Assembly (NCBI GenBank): GCA_006969385.1
Contig: CP030884.1
Span: 1,612,001 to 1,676,000 of the forward strand
Source of the DNA: Planctomycetaceae bacterium
Lineage (GTDB): Bacteria > Planctomycetota > Phycisphaerae > UBA1845 > UTPLA1
Length of the DNA stretch: 64,000 nucleotides
Reading direction: 5' to 3'
Below the pieces are notes generated by a model, which did no database searches, was not told the DNA's origin, and was given only the letters and a program-made list of their open reading frames with translations. Made by a program: the position numbers and the translations under genes. This document shows positions 52,437 to 60,868 of this stretch, piece by piece (within the stretch, counting starts at the first letter, position 1; each line of letters opens with the position of its first letter).

Positions 52437-54110
52437 ATGAGAGTTAGCGATCGAATTTTGGGTGCATTGGCGGCAGCCCACGCCAGTGGCGTGCGGCGCT
52501 CGTTTCTGCGCTCGGCGCGGCGGGCCACGATTACGCAGGCGAACTTTCTCAAGCGCCTATTGCTCGATCGTCGCCAAACACGCTTCGGTCGCGAGCACGG
52601 TTTCCTTGCGATCTCCGATTATGCCGCGTTCGTCCGGCAGGTTCCGATTCGAGATTACGACGGCCATGCGCCCTACATCGACGCAGTGCGGCGCGGTGAA
52701 GTAGACGCGCTGTTTCCGAGCGGTCAGCGCATCCTGATGTTTGCGATGACCAGCGGCACGACGGCGCAGCCTAAGTACATTCCGATTACGCCGACCGTGT
52801 TGGCGGCCAGCCGCGAAGCGTGGAACGTATGGGGAGTGCAGGCGATTCTGGATCATCCGGGATCGATCGTGCGACCGATCGTGCAAGTAACGAGCCCGAT
52901 GGACGATCATTACACGCCGGCGGACGTACCATGCGGCGCGATCACGGGGCTGTTGGCAGAGAACCAGAAGAAGTTGGTACGACGGTTTTATACCTCGCCG
53001 CCGTGTGTGGCGCAGATTCGCGATCCACTGAGTAAGTATTACACGATCATGCGGTTGGCCGTGCCGCGCGATGTGGCGTGGTTGGTAACGGCAAATCCGC
53101 AGACGCTATTAATATTGGCGCGCGTGGCCAACGAGCAGCGCGACGTATTGATTCGCGACATACACGATGGAACGCTAGGGGCGCAGTTTGAGGTGTCTGA
53201 GCGCGTGCGGGCGCAGTTGCAACCGCGCTTGCAACCCGATCCGGTGAAGGCGAAGTTTCTCGAAGCGTGCAACGCGCGACACGGCGGATTGTTTCCGAAG
53301 GACTATTGGAATTTGGGCTTTCGGGCGCATTGGCTGGGCGGCACGATGGGGTTGTTCGAGTCGCAGTTTGCCGAGCATTACGGGGCGGTACCGGCGCGCG
53401 ATATCGGTTTGATCGCCAGCGAAGGGCGCATGTCGATTCCGATTGAAGACGGTACGGCCAGTGGCGTGTTGGCGATTCGCAATCAGTTTTTCGAGTTCAT
53501 CCCCGAAGCCGAATACGGAAGTCAGCGGCCTACGACGCTGCGCAGCCATGAGGTCGAGGTGGGCGAGGTGTATTACCTGCTGTTGACCAACGGCAGCGGG
53601 TTGTATCGCTACGACGTGGGCGACCGCGTGCGTGTGACGGGATGGTTGGGTCAGGCGCCGATGATCGAGTTTCTCAGTCGCGGCGCGCACGCGTGCAGTT
53701 TGGCGGGCGAGAAACTCACGGAAGACCAGGTGGTGTTGGCGATGCGCAAGGCGGTCGCCGGACTGCCAACGGTCGATACGTTTGTCTTAGCGCCGCGCTT
53801 TGCGGGCACGCCGCATTATCGACTGTACGTGGATGAATCGGTGGCTGAGCGCTTGCCGAATATCGCGTCGATGTTGGATGCGGCGCTGTGCGACGTTAGC
53901 TCTGAGTATGCCAGCAAACGCAAGACGATGCGGCTGAATGCGATCGAGTTGATGTCGTTGCCAGCGGGTTTCCTGTCGCAAAGAGATCGGTCGCTGCGTG
54001 CCAAACGCGCCCATACGGCCGAGCAGTTTAAGCATCAGTATCTATTGCCGCGGCCGGGGCTGGACGATGATTTGGGTTCGTCTGCGACGGCGTTCTCAGC
54101 GGCGGGGTAG
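52437..54110 (+). CDS. GH3-superfamily acyl-adenylate enzyme
   Basis: 557 residues. The GH3 superfamily activates carboxylates with ATP and transfers them to an amine; the plant members conjugate jasmonate or auxin to amino acids. N-terminal IRDYDGHAPYIDAVRRGEVD, ATP motif MTSGTTAQPKYIPIT (residues 104-118), FVFIPE-type strand QFFEFIPEAEYG, then VEVGEVYYLLLTNGSGLYRY with DVGDRVRVTG, and MIEFLSRGAHACSLAGEKLT are all GH3-like. The C-terminal subdomain is shorter than in plants. Substrates in this organism are unknown. Start ATG 52437 with CGGAG upstream. Confidence 0.88.
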   Translation: MRVSDRILGALAAAHASGVRRSFLRSARRATITQANFLKRLLLDRRQTRFGREHGFLAISDYAAFVRQVPIRDYDGHAPYIDAVRRGEVDALFPSGQRILMFAMTSGTTAQPKYIPITPTVLAASREAWNVWGVQAILDHPGSIVRPIVQVTSPMDDHYTPADVPCGAITGLLAENQKKLVRRFYTSPPCVAQIRDPLSKYYTIMRLAVPRDVAWLVTANPQTLLILARVANEQRDVLIRDIHDGTLGAQFEVSERVRAQLQPRLQPDPVKAKFLEACNARHGGLFPKDYWNLGFRAHWLGGTMGLFESQFAEHYGAVPARDIGLIASEGRMSIPIEDGTASGVLAIRNQFFEFIPEAEYGSQRPTTLRSHEVEVGEVYYLLLTNGSGLYRYDVGDRVRVTGWLGQAPMIEFLSRGAHACSLAGEKLTEDQVVLAMRKAVAGLPTVDTFVLAPRFAGTPHYRLYVDESVAERLPNIASMLDAALCDVSSEYASKRKTMRLNAIELMSLPAGFLSQRDRSLRAKRAHTAEQFKHQYLLPRPGLDDDLGSSATAFSAAG

Positions 54111-54244
54111 GTTACAGAGTTCAATTTACTACGGTGTAGATTGGGTGAGCTGTGTTGAATCGCCCTTTTGTCGGATTCACGGCCGGCTCGATGCTGAAAG
54201 TTTTTTTGCGTTACCTTGGTACTCTGTTTGACGAAATCGCAATT

Positions 54245-54452
54245 CGATCCCGTTAGGGATCAAATGAAAATAGCCCAGCGTTTAAAGGCTGGGTAGTTAA
54301 CATGTAATTCAATAAATCAACGTCCCGACAGGGACTGAATGAACTGGCTCCTATTCCCGCCATCCGTCCCGGACGGCTAAAAGAACGCGAGCACATGAGT
54401 ACCCACCCTTGAAAGGGATGGGCTATTATCAATCTGTCCCTGTCGGGACGAA
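54245..54452. repeat. Composite palindromic repeat (copy 2)
   Basis: GATCCCGTTAGGGATC, TAGCCCAGCGTTTAAAGGCT then GGGTA, GTCCCGACAGGGAC, CCGTCCCGGACGG, TACCCACCCTTGAAAGGGAT then GGGCTATT, and GTCCCTGTCGGGAC in the same order as 31170-31376. Hairpin stems differ from copy 1 by paired changes (CCCACCG/CGGTGGG against CCCAGCG/GGCTGGG). Confidence 0.85.
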
Positions 54453-54654
54453 ATTAATCACCTTGGCGGCAGTGCAAATTGATTGAGTCCGCATGTAGTT
54501 AAATGCAGCACTGTCCGGCAGAAAGAATCGATCGCCCGCAACACGAATTATTACGTCTGGCCGCATTGACCGATTTGATCCGAAGTAAAGGTGCGAATTT
54601 GGTGCAAACGATCTTATGATCTCGACTGGCACACCTGAGTTTCGCGTGCCCCAT

Positions 54655-54697
54655 AGAAAAAGGCCCGTCTCCAAGGGGAGACAGGCCTTCTTTATTA
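54655..54697 (-). terminator. Rho-independent terminator of the secreted propeller gene
   Basis: Minus strand: AAGGCCTGTCTCCCCTTGGA, then GACGGGCC followed by TTTTTCTAT. It starts about 38 bases after the stop at 54735. Confidence 0.85.
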
Positions 54698-54734
54698 TCG
54701 AGTCTTCCACTCGCTGCGAAATGAATGGGCAGGC

Positions 54735-56021
54735 TTACGGGATTTGGATGTAAGCCAGCGTGGTGTCGGTATTGCGGCCCATCTTGAACGCGACCAAGTT
54801 GTTGGTGGCGTGGGCGTCGGAGGCACGCAGGTTGTCGTCGAGGCCGGAAGGATCGGGCAGCAGCGTGAACGCGCCGCCGGTGCTGACCTGCAACCACGAA
54901 CTGGTGCCGATGCTGTCGCCACCGCAAAGGAAGTAGAAGTCGCCGTCGGGCGTGATCGTGCAGTTAAAGGCCCAACCGAAGCGACCGAGGTTGTCGGTGC
55001 CGTTGGTCACCTGCTCGTCACCGGCCAGCGTGGGCGTGACATTCGGAAGCGTGCCGATGGCGGAGCGCTGATCGCCACCAATCGAGTCGTTGGCGTCACG
55101 ATCGACGAAGTAGATGAAAGCACCCGACTGGGCGAGGCAAAGCTGGGCGTCGGCAGGGTTCTCGCCGAGGTCGGTAACGGTGCCGTCAGACGTATCGAGT
55201 ACCTTCGCGAGCGTGCCCTCACCGTTAACGAACGCGTGATAGAGAATCAGGCCGTTCTTGAATTGAATCTGTGTGTCTTCGATACCGCCTTCGGCCGAGA
55301 CGTCGAATTCCATCGGAGCGGTATTCGGGTTTTCGATGTCATACACGTAGAAGGTATCACCATCGACGACGGCGACGTGCGGATTGGAAGCATCCACATC
55401 GAGTTGGTCGGGCTGGCTAGGTGGGTTGACGTCAAACGAGATGATGTTGGCGTTGGCGCCGGAGACATCAATGACTTTGACGATCTTGCCGTCGTCCACT
55501 TCACCGTCATCGCTCATGGTGCCGACGTAGGTGCCATCGCCGCGAATCTGGCCCGAGCTGGTCACGCCAATCGGAATGTTTTGCAGGCGGATGTCGGTGA
55601 GCGGAATGTTCTCGGTGGTGTCGTTTTCGGTGTCGAAAATCGTGATCGAGAAGTCAGTACCGACCAAAATGATCTTCTTGCCGAGCACAACAAACGACGA
55701 GGCGCGGAAGTTGTCGCTGTTGGCGATGCCGCGGCCGGTTGTGTCGCCGAGTTCGATGTAATCGACACCCGAGAAGGCGCCGGTGCCGTAGGCGATGATG
55801 CCGTCGCCGGCGGCCACGCGACCGTCGTGGCGGACGTCGATATCGGTGACGACGGCACTGAGGTTGGCACCGCCCATGTTATCGTTGTCATTGTCGTTCA
55901 TGTTGCCGTTATCGTTCATGTTGCCCATGTCGGGGGTCATGGGGCATTCCATCCCCATGAGCAGGGCACTACAAAAGATGGCGGATAACGTCAGCGCGTA
56001 GGGAACCTTACTTCGAATCAT
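54735..56021 (-). CDS. Secreted beta-propeller-like protein with Asn/Asp/Met repeat linker
   Basis: 428 residues. AGAGGAG precedes ATG 56021. Signal peptide VPYALTLSAIFCSALLMGME; a Cys follows but not in a proper lipobox. Next comes the low-complexity linker NMNDNGNMNDNDNDNMGG, then a body of repeated short beta strands (AAGDGIIAYGTGAFSGVDYI, ASSFVVLGKKIILVGTDFSI, PHVAVVDGDTFYVYDIEN, LAQSGAFIYFVDRDANDS) that fits a six- or seven-bladed propeller. No catalytic motif recognised. Confidence 0.72.
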   Translation of the reverse strand: MIRSKVPYALTLSAIFCSALLMGMECPMTPDMGNMNDNGNMNDNDNDNMGGANLSAVVTDIDVRHDGRVAAGDGIIAYGTGAFSGVDYIELGDTTGRGIANSDNFRASSFVVLGKKIILVGTDFSITIFDTENDTTENIPLTDIRLQNIPIGVTSSGQIRGDGTYVGTMSDDGEVDDGKIVKVIDVSGANANIISFDVNPPSQPDQLDVDASNPHVAVVDGDTFYVYDIENPNTAPMEFDVSAEGGIEDTQIQFKNGLILYHAFVNGEGTLAKVLDTSDGTVTDLGENPADAQLCLAQSGAFIYFVDRDANDSIGGDQRSAIGTLPNVTPTLAGDEQVTNGTDNLGRFGWAFNCTITPDGDFYFLCGGDSIGTSSWLQVSTGGAFTLLPDPSGLDDNLRASDAHATNNLVAFKMGRNTDTTLAYIQIP

Positions 56022-56185
56022 TCAAAATTCTCCTCTGGGAAAAAGTGTTTCTATGCGAGGCCAAAAAGCCGTTTGTGGTATACGCGACAAAACGCCGCGC
56101 TTCGGACAACGAACACGGGAAAGAAATATAGACAGATAGGTGGACTTGTCCAGTAAGTGGCGGCTGTGAATAGGGTTGCGGCAAA

Positions 56186-57151
56186 TTATGCCGGATCGAG
56201 CCGCAACGCGACGGTTTCGGATTCGTGGTCGACGCGTTCGATCGAGAGCCGAAACCAGCGATTCTGAGGCGTGAGCAGCAATTTGGAGCGACCTACTTTT
56301 AGGCCGCGAATTTTTTGAATCCGACGTTTGCCGTCGTATAGGTCGATGTCTGCCTCGAGTTCATCGCTGGTGTCTTGTAGTTCGATGATCAGGTCGTCGA
56401 TGGCTTTGACGCGATCGCGGTAACGGTCGTTGTCGCGACTGAGGACGTAACTATTGGGCCGCGCGGTTTTGGGCTTAGTGGGTTGTTCTCGGTTGGTTGC
56501 GATTTGCTGATCGGGCGCTTGGGGCGGAGATGCTGATCGCGTGGGCCATTTGCGCTTTGGGCGTTTTGCTTGTTTGGAGGAATTCTGCCGAATGGACGCC
56601 GGTTGATTGGCTTGGGCGATATTACGTTCGGCGGTCGGACCCGAATTGGATATCTGCGGCACCGGGGGTTGGGCCGTCGTTTGCGTTGGTGGTTTGGGCG
56701 GCACTTTGATCGCCAAGATTGCCGAGCCCTTGGTTTGCCAGTCGCGTTTGACGGCGGAAAGTTTCGTGCCGTGCTTTGCGTCTAATTCGTTGATGTAAGC
56801 CAGTCCCTCGGGATGGTCGGGCTGGATCATCAAGCAGCGCATGCAGGATTTCCAAGCGTCGATCACGCGGCCTTCCGCTTCGGCGAGGCGGGCGCTGTTG
56901 ATCCAAAAGTTCGCAGCCGTGGGGCCGAGCCGCTTGAGTGAGCGGGTGTAATCGCGATCGTCTGGGTTGCTTTGGGCGGCTTGCGCGTAATAGGCGTAAG
57001 CGATGTGCGCCTCGCCACGTTTCTCCGCCTCTTTGCCCTGACGATAGGCCTTGGCACCGGCGCAACCGTTGCCGTACACGATCATAATCAAAGCGGAGCA
57101 GATGCATGCAATCGAAACGCCGACCGATCTTTGGTTGCTCCTGCGTTTCAT
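56186..57151 (-). CDS. Lipoprotein with TPR-like N-terminal half, unknown function
   Basis: 321 residues. Signal peptide with Cys30 (IVYGNGC) as probable lipid site. Helix-pair repeats follow: KEAEKRGEAHIAYAYYAQAA with QSNPDDRDYTRSLKRLGP; FWINSARLAEAEGRVIDAWK with SCMRCLMIQPDHPEGLAYIN. A Pro/Gln/Lys-rich spacer (155-230) links to a C-terminal beta/helix part (DRVKAIDDLIIELQDTSDEL, KKxRGLKVGRSKLLL-like strands). No confident family. It may tether other proteins in the periplasm. Confidence 0.65.
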   Translation of the reverse strand: MKRRSNQRSVGVSIACICSALIMIVYGNGCAGAKAYRQGKEAEKRGEAHIAYAYYAQAAQSNPDDRDYTRSLKRLGPTAANFWINSARLAEAEGRVIDAWKSCMRCLMIQPDHPEGLAYINELDAKHGTKLSAVKRDWQTKGSAILAIKVPPKPPTQTTAQPPVPQISNSGPTAERNIAQANQPASIRQNSSKQAKRPKRKWPTRSASPPQAPDQQIATNREQPTKPKTARPNSYVLSRDNDRYRDRVKAIDDLIIELQDTSDELEADIDLYDGKRRIQKIRGLKVGRSKLLLTPQNRWFRLSIERVDHESETVALRLDPA

Positions 57152-57219
57152 GACATGCTGCCTCGGCTCGAGATTGACTGCATTACGAATAACTGGTGCT
57201 GGTACGATTTGATAGCATA

Positions 57220-57247
57220 CACCGGCTAATAGCCGGTGCCACCGCGC
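57220..57247. repeat. Short palindromic repeat ACACCGGCTAATAGCCGGTG
   Basis: Perfect hairpin CACCGGCT-AAT-AGCCGGTG followed by CCACCGCGCAAGCC; resembles the 19503/45076 family with different stem bases. Confidence 0.65.
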
Positions 57248-57274
57248 AAGCCTCGCTCGCGACGACGAACCGGT

Positions 57275-58093
57275 TCAATGAAGACCGACAGTCGAAGGTG
57301 GAGCGGATGCTGCCGTCGCGGTTTTGCGCGGCGGACGACTGTTGCTATTAACTGTACGAAACATTGGGCGGTCAAGTGGGTGCGGCGTTTTGCTGAAGAT
57401 GCGTGGTGCGATGACGTGTTGCACAAAGTCCGAGCGGGTGGCCGCCGTGTGACCACCATCCCAGCCGAATTGCAAATACGATGCGCGCCAGGGCAGGTTA
57501 ACGACACGCGAATAAGCTAGTGCGACGCGGTGGTCGCGGCTCGCCGGCATCGCAAAGCCAGACTTACCCGCCGGCGGACCGCCACCGCCGTCAGCGTTGG
57601 TGACGATCGCGCGCAGAATGCCGTCGTGGGGGCTGGTCGTTGCGTAGAGACGACCGCCGACACGTTCCATAACGGGCGTTAGGTTGCGCGTGGATGAAGC
57701 GGAAGACGAAAAGAGCACGACGTGATCGACGCGAATGCCCTCGGGGAGTTTTTCGAGCGCGTTAAGAACGACGGCGGTACCGGCGGACAGGCCCATGGCG
57801 TAAATGGGCATGTCGGGGCCGTTGCGGCGCGTCTTTTCGATTCTGTCGGCTAAGCCGCTCGCAACGATGCCGCTGCGAGCGGTGATGAGATGATCGGTGG
57901 AGGGGCCTAGGAAGGAACTCCATGAGTAGTTAACGAAGCGGCCTTTAAAGCCAGCTTGGCGCAGGCCCGATTCGACTTGGCCCGCGCTGGAGTACCAGCC
58001 GGCACCTTCGCAATAAAAGACGGTGGGCTTGGCGATTTGTTCGGCGCACCCAGTGCCTAGCGCGAGCGCTAAGAGCGTCGCGCCGGCAAACAT
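57275..58093 (-). CDS. Lipoprotein with alpha/beta-hydrolase-like fold
   Basis: 272 residues. ATG 58093 gives a lipoprotein signal MFAGATLLALALGTGC; an upstream in-frame TTG at 58156 would lengthen the n-region. PTVFYCEGAGWYSSAG opens the fold, IYAMGLSAGTAVVLNALEKL is a nucleophile elbow (GxSxG), VDHVVLFSSSASSTRN follows, and HDGILRAIVTNADGG may carry the acid. A His near DGGHTAATRSDF could complete the triad. Substrate unknown. It is 71 bases downstream of the ferredoxin gene on the same strand. Confidence 0.7.
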   Translation of the reverse strand: MFAGATLLALALGTGCAEQIAKPTVFYCEGAGWYSSAGQVESGLRQAGFKGRFVNYSWSSFLGPSTDHLITARSGIVASGLADRIEKTRRNGPDMPIYAMGLSAGTAVVLNALEKLPEGIRVDHVVLFSSSASSTRNLTPVMERVGGRLYATTSPHDGILRAIVTNADGGGGPPAGKSGFAMPASRDHRVALAYSRVVNLPWRASYLQFGWDGGHTAATRSDFVQHVIAPRIFSKTPHPLDRPMFRTVNSNSRPPRKTATAASAPPSTVGLH

Positions 58094-58164
58094 GCATCGT
58101 TGCGTGCCGGGGGAAGGTCGCGGCAAAGGAGACTTCTCACGCCGTGTACACGGCAATGCGGAGC

Positions 58165-58518
58165 TTAAACGCCACCGGGTTCGGGGATGTCCAGCCCTTT
58201 GTCTTTTTCAGCTTGTTGAATCTCTTCAAGCGATTTGGCACCCGGAAGGGCGTCTTTCTTTTCGGTGATGTTGGTGCCGGTGCTGAAAAGCTCGGCGTTC
58301 TTGGCCGTCCATTCGGCGTAAGCTTCCGGAAGTTCTTCTTCCGTGTAGATCGCGTGAATGGGGCATTCGGGGACGCAGAGGCCACAGTCGATGCAGGTAT
58401 CGGGATCGATGACGAGCATGGCCGGATCTTCGGTTTCCCAGAAGCACTCGACCGGGCAGACGGTGGCACAGTCGGTATAGCGGCAATCAACGCAGCGTTC
58501 GGTAACGACGTGGGTCAT
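58165..58518 (-). CDS. fdxA: 7Fe ferredoxin (Azotobacter FdI / FdxA type)
   Basis: 117 residues. Cysteines at 9, 12, 17, 21, 25, 42, 45, 48 and 52 fall exactly as in Azotobacter vinelandii ferredoxin I: HVVTERCVDCRYTDCATVCP, VECFWE, then DTCIDCGLCVPECPIHAIYT. By that precedent Cys9, 17, 21 and 52 hold a [3Fe-4S] cluster and Cys25, 42, 45 and 48 a [4Fe-4S] cluster. A helical tail (KSLEEIQQAEKDKG) extends beyond. Small cytosolic electron carrier; partner unknown. AGAGAGGA ribosome-binding site upstream. Confidence 0.93.
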   Translation of the reverse strand: MTHVVTERCVDCRYTDCATVCPVECFWETEDPAMLVIDPDTCIDCGLCVPECPIHAIYTEEELPEAYAEWTAKNAELFSTGTNITEKKDALPGAKSLEEIQQAEKDKGLDIPEPGGV

Positions 58519-58714
58519 TGCAATCCTCTCTTGTCGAAACAGCGAGGCGGACGGTGCCAGCCTTCGGTGTCGGGATCAAATCTCAACTCGCGTTTATGTC
58601 ACAGTTTAGGCGGGTCGTCAACTTGTCCGGGAGGTGCCTTGCGGATTTTGCCGATTTGTCGGACGCTCAGGCGTTGAACGAGAGATGGGTCTGATAATGC
58701 TGAGGTTATCCTAA

Positions 58715-59590
58715 ATGGAACTTTACCCTGACAACTTCCTTGGCCTCGACGCCGAGTTTGCAGATTACGCAACAGCCAAGTACGCCGTGCTGCCCGTGCC
58801 CTACGACGCAACGACTAGCTTTTTGGGCGGCACGCGGCGCGGTCCGCGGGCGATAATTTCAGCCAGCCAGGAAGTCGAGTGGTTCGACGACGAGTATTCA
58901 CGCGAATTTCACAAGGTTGGGATTGCCACGCTTGACCCCATGGGGCCCAACGCTGCGGGACCCGAAGCGATGCATGAGGATATTTACAAGGTCGCGCGTA
59001 AGGTGGTGCGGGACAAGAAGATCCTAATCGGTCTCGGTGGAGAGCATTCGATTACGAGTGGGTTGGTGCGGGCGGTAAAGGCGAAGCACAAGCGGCTGAG
59101 CGTATTACAGATCGATGCGCACGCCGACTTGAGAGATAGCTACGAGGGTACCCCCTACAGCCATGCGTCGGTGATGCGGCGGGTGTTGGACATGGGTGTA
59201 CCGGTGGTGCCCGTTGGGATTCGCAACTACTCTTTGGGCGAGCATCGATTCATGAAGAGAGCCGGTTTTCGACCCATTAGTGCCCGTGAAACGCGGGAGA
59301 ACCCGATCTGGATGGAGGATGCCGTCGGTTCTTTGAGCGACAACGTGTATGTCACGATCGATATCGATGGGTTCGATCCTGCCTATGCGCCGGGTACGGG
59401 AACGCCGGAACCGGGCGGGTTGGACTGGTATCAGGTGACGGATTTATTGAAGGCGGTTGCAAACGAGAGGCGGATTGTCGGATTTGATGTGGTGGAAGTG
59501 ATCGATATTCCAGGGAGTGTGGTCACGCAGTTCCTGGCTGCGAAATTGGTTTACAAGCTCATCGCGCACATGGAAGCAGCTGGGAGTTAA
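58715..59590 (+). CDS. speB: Agmatinase / ureohydrolase
   Basis: 291 residues. Binuclear manganese site: LIGLGGEHSITSG (His), LQIDAHADLRDSYEG (Asp-x-His-x-Asp-x4-Asp) and VTIDIDGFDPAYAPGTGTPE (Asp-x-Asp). The GGLDWYQVTDLL segment is agmatinase-like. The reaction would be agmatine to putrescine plus urea in the cytosol; arginase or guanidinobutyrase specificity cannot be excluded, though the TPEPGGL wording favours agmatinase. Monocistronic, divergent from the ferredoxin gene. Confidence 0.9.
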   Translation: MELYPDNFLGLDAEFADYATAKYAVLPVPYDATTSFLGGTRRGPRAIISASQEVEWFDDEYSREFHKVGIATLDPMGPNAAGPEAMHEDIYKVARKVVRDKKILIGLGGEHSITSGLVRAVKAKHKRLSVLQIDAHADLRDSYEGTPYSHASVMRRVLDMGVPVVPVGIRNYSLGEHRFMKRAGFRPISARETRENPIWMEDAVGSLSDNVYVTIDIDGFDPAYAPGTGTPEPGGLDWYQVTDLLKAVANERRIVGFDVVEVIDIPGSVVTQFLAAKLVYKLIAHMEAAGS

Positions 59591-60062
59591 CGCACAGTTT
59601 TACGTCTTGCAAATGAGTTACTTCCAAATCGGACTTGCGACGATCATTTAGACAAACGAATAAATATGAGGTAACTGCTGGAAGGCTAGGCGGCGTGGGC
59701 AAGCTGTGGAGCATAGGTAAGATGAGAAGTCTTGGAAGTCGCGAATTCTTTAATGCAATTTAAGTCGCGCGCCCTAGCCAGTATTGCGTTTATGCCATAT
59801 AACCCGGATGTACGTACTGGGAAAACGCCACGGCCTGTGGTTTTTTCTTCGCAAATTGGATCGTTAACTCGTAACCACTGTAGGTTGCAAATTGGATAAG
59901 ACGGCTGCGCTATCGAAAAAACGAGTACGCTTCAGGACAATGTCACAGGGCCGCGTGATCGCGAGCCCTTTTTTTGTTGCGTATCCCACCTGCCATCGAT
60001 AGGGCGCATAGCATTTAGAGATTAGCGCCAGCCTGTTAGACAGCAACAGGGGGTAAACCAAC
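59591..60062. other. 472-base intergenic region, no gene supported
   Basis: Between agmatinase and the regulator gene. No clear repeat, tRNA or terminator; AT-richer than the genes on either side and likely to include the regulator's promoter. Confidence 0.45.
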
Positions 60063-60782
60063 ATGGCAATTGACAAAACACGAAATGTATTTGTGGTCGA
60101 TCCTGATAAGTCGACTCGGACTTGGCTCACCAACCTTCTCAAGTCGATCAACATCAAGCCGAAGTTTTTCAACAACGGCGACGACTTGCTAAAAGCATTG
60201 AAGCCGAAGACCTCGGGATGCGTGATTTGCGAGGTGCGCCTTGCGGGTATGAGCGGCCCGAAGCTGATTGAAGAGCTACACGCGCAGCGCTACCCGGTCG
60301 TGTGCTTGGTTTTAACCAGTCACGGTGACGTGCCGACGACGGTCGAGGCGATGAAGGCTGGTGCCGAAAACGTTTTCGATAAGAAGCCGGCAGCGCAGCC
60401 GTTCCTCGACGCCGTGAACGATGCGGTCGATAAGAGCAAGACCGAGGTGTCGAAGGTCGGTCGCCGCATCGAAGCCGTAAAAATGTTGGAGCGGTTGACC
60501 GATCGCGAAAAAGAAGTGCTGATGTACCTCGTCAACGGTTACCACAACCGCGGCATCGCGAAGTTGCTGAAGATTCGCGAGCGCACGATCGAAGCGCACC
60601 GTGCGGGTATTATGCGAAAGCTGGAAGCGCGATCGATCGTGGATGTCATTCGCATGGCGTTCTTGTCCGGCATGGGTGACGAAGTACCGCCGCCGCCGCC
60701 GCGACTGGTTGAAAAGCCGCGCCGCGCCATGAAGAAGTACACCAAGAAAAAGAAGCGACGCGGTCGACCGGCGTTGCGCTAA
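60063..60782 (+). CDS. FixJ-like response regulator with Glu at the phospho-acceptor position and AT-hook-like tail
   Basis: 239 residues. Receiver domain (8-125): VFVVDPDKS has the acidic pair (Asp13), VLTSHGD the conserved Thr85, FDKKPAA the Lys108. Yet the acceptor strand reads GCVICEVRLAGMSG with Glu57 where FixJ-type proteins have Asp. A LuxR/FixJ helix-turn-helix follows (about 148-205: LTDREKEVLMYLVNGYHNRG with IAKLLKIRERTIEAHRAGIM). A Pro-rich hinge leads to KKYTKKKKRRGRPALR, which contains the RGRP core of AT-hooks. No histidine kinase is adjacent. It probably binds DNA in a constitutively active-like state. Confidence 0.9.
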   Translation: MAIDKTRNVFVVDPDKSTRTWLTNLLKSINIKPKFFNNGDDLLKALKPKTSGCVICEVRLAGMSGPKLIEELHAQRYPVVCLVLTSHGDVPTTVEAMKAGAENVFDKKPAAQPFLDAVNDAVDKSKTEVSKVGRRIEAVKMLERLTDREKEVLMYLVNGYHNRGIAKLLKIRERTIEAHRAGIMRKLEARSIVDVIRMAFLSGMGDEVPPPPPRLVEKPRRAMKKYTKKKKRRGRPALR

Positions 60783-60805
60783 ACGTCCGTCCACCATCTG
60801 GAATC

Positions 60806-60841
60806 AAAAAAGCACCGCCGGTTTGGCGGTGCTTTTTTTTG
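60806..60841 (+). terminator. Rho-independent terminator after the regulator gene
   Basis: AAGCACCGCC/GGCGGTGCTT stem with loop GGTTT and a T-run of eight. A-runs on the other side suggest it also ends the convergent hslV transcript. Confidence 0.92.
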
Positions 60842-60868
60842 TCGACCGATTAAAGCGACTGGCGCGGG

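Larger units (their letters stand above)
54111..54734. other. 624-base intergenic region with a composite palindromic repeat and a terminator
   Basis: No gene supported. Contains the repeat at 54245-54452 and the minus-strand terminator at 54655-54697. Confidence 0.6.

Noticed and set aside
54744-55988. 414-codon plus-strand frame opposite the secreted propeller gene
   Set aside because: Val/Asp/Gly-rich mirror composition, no ribosome-binding site; the minus strand has a strong one and a signal peptide.
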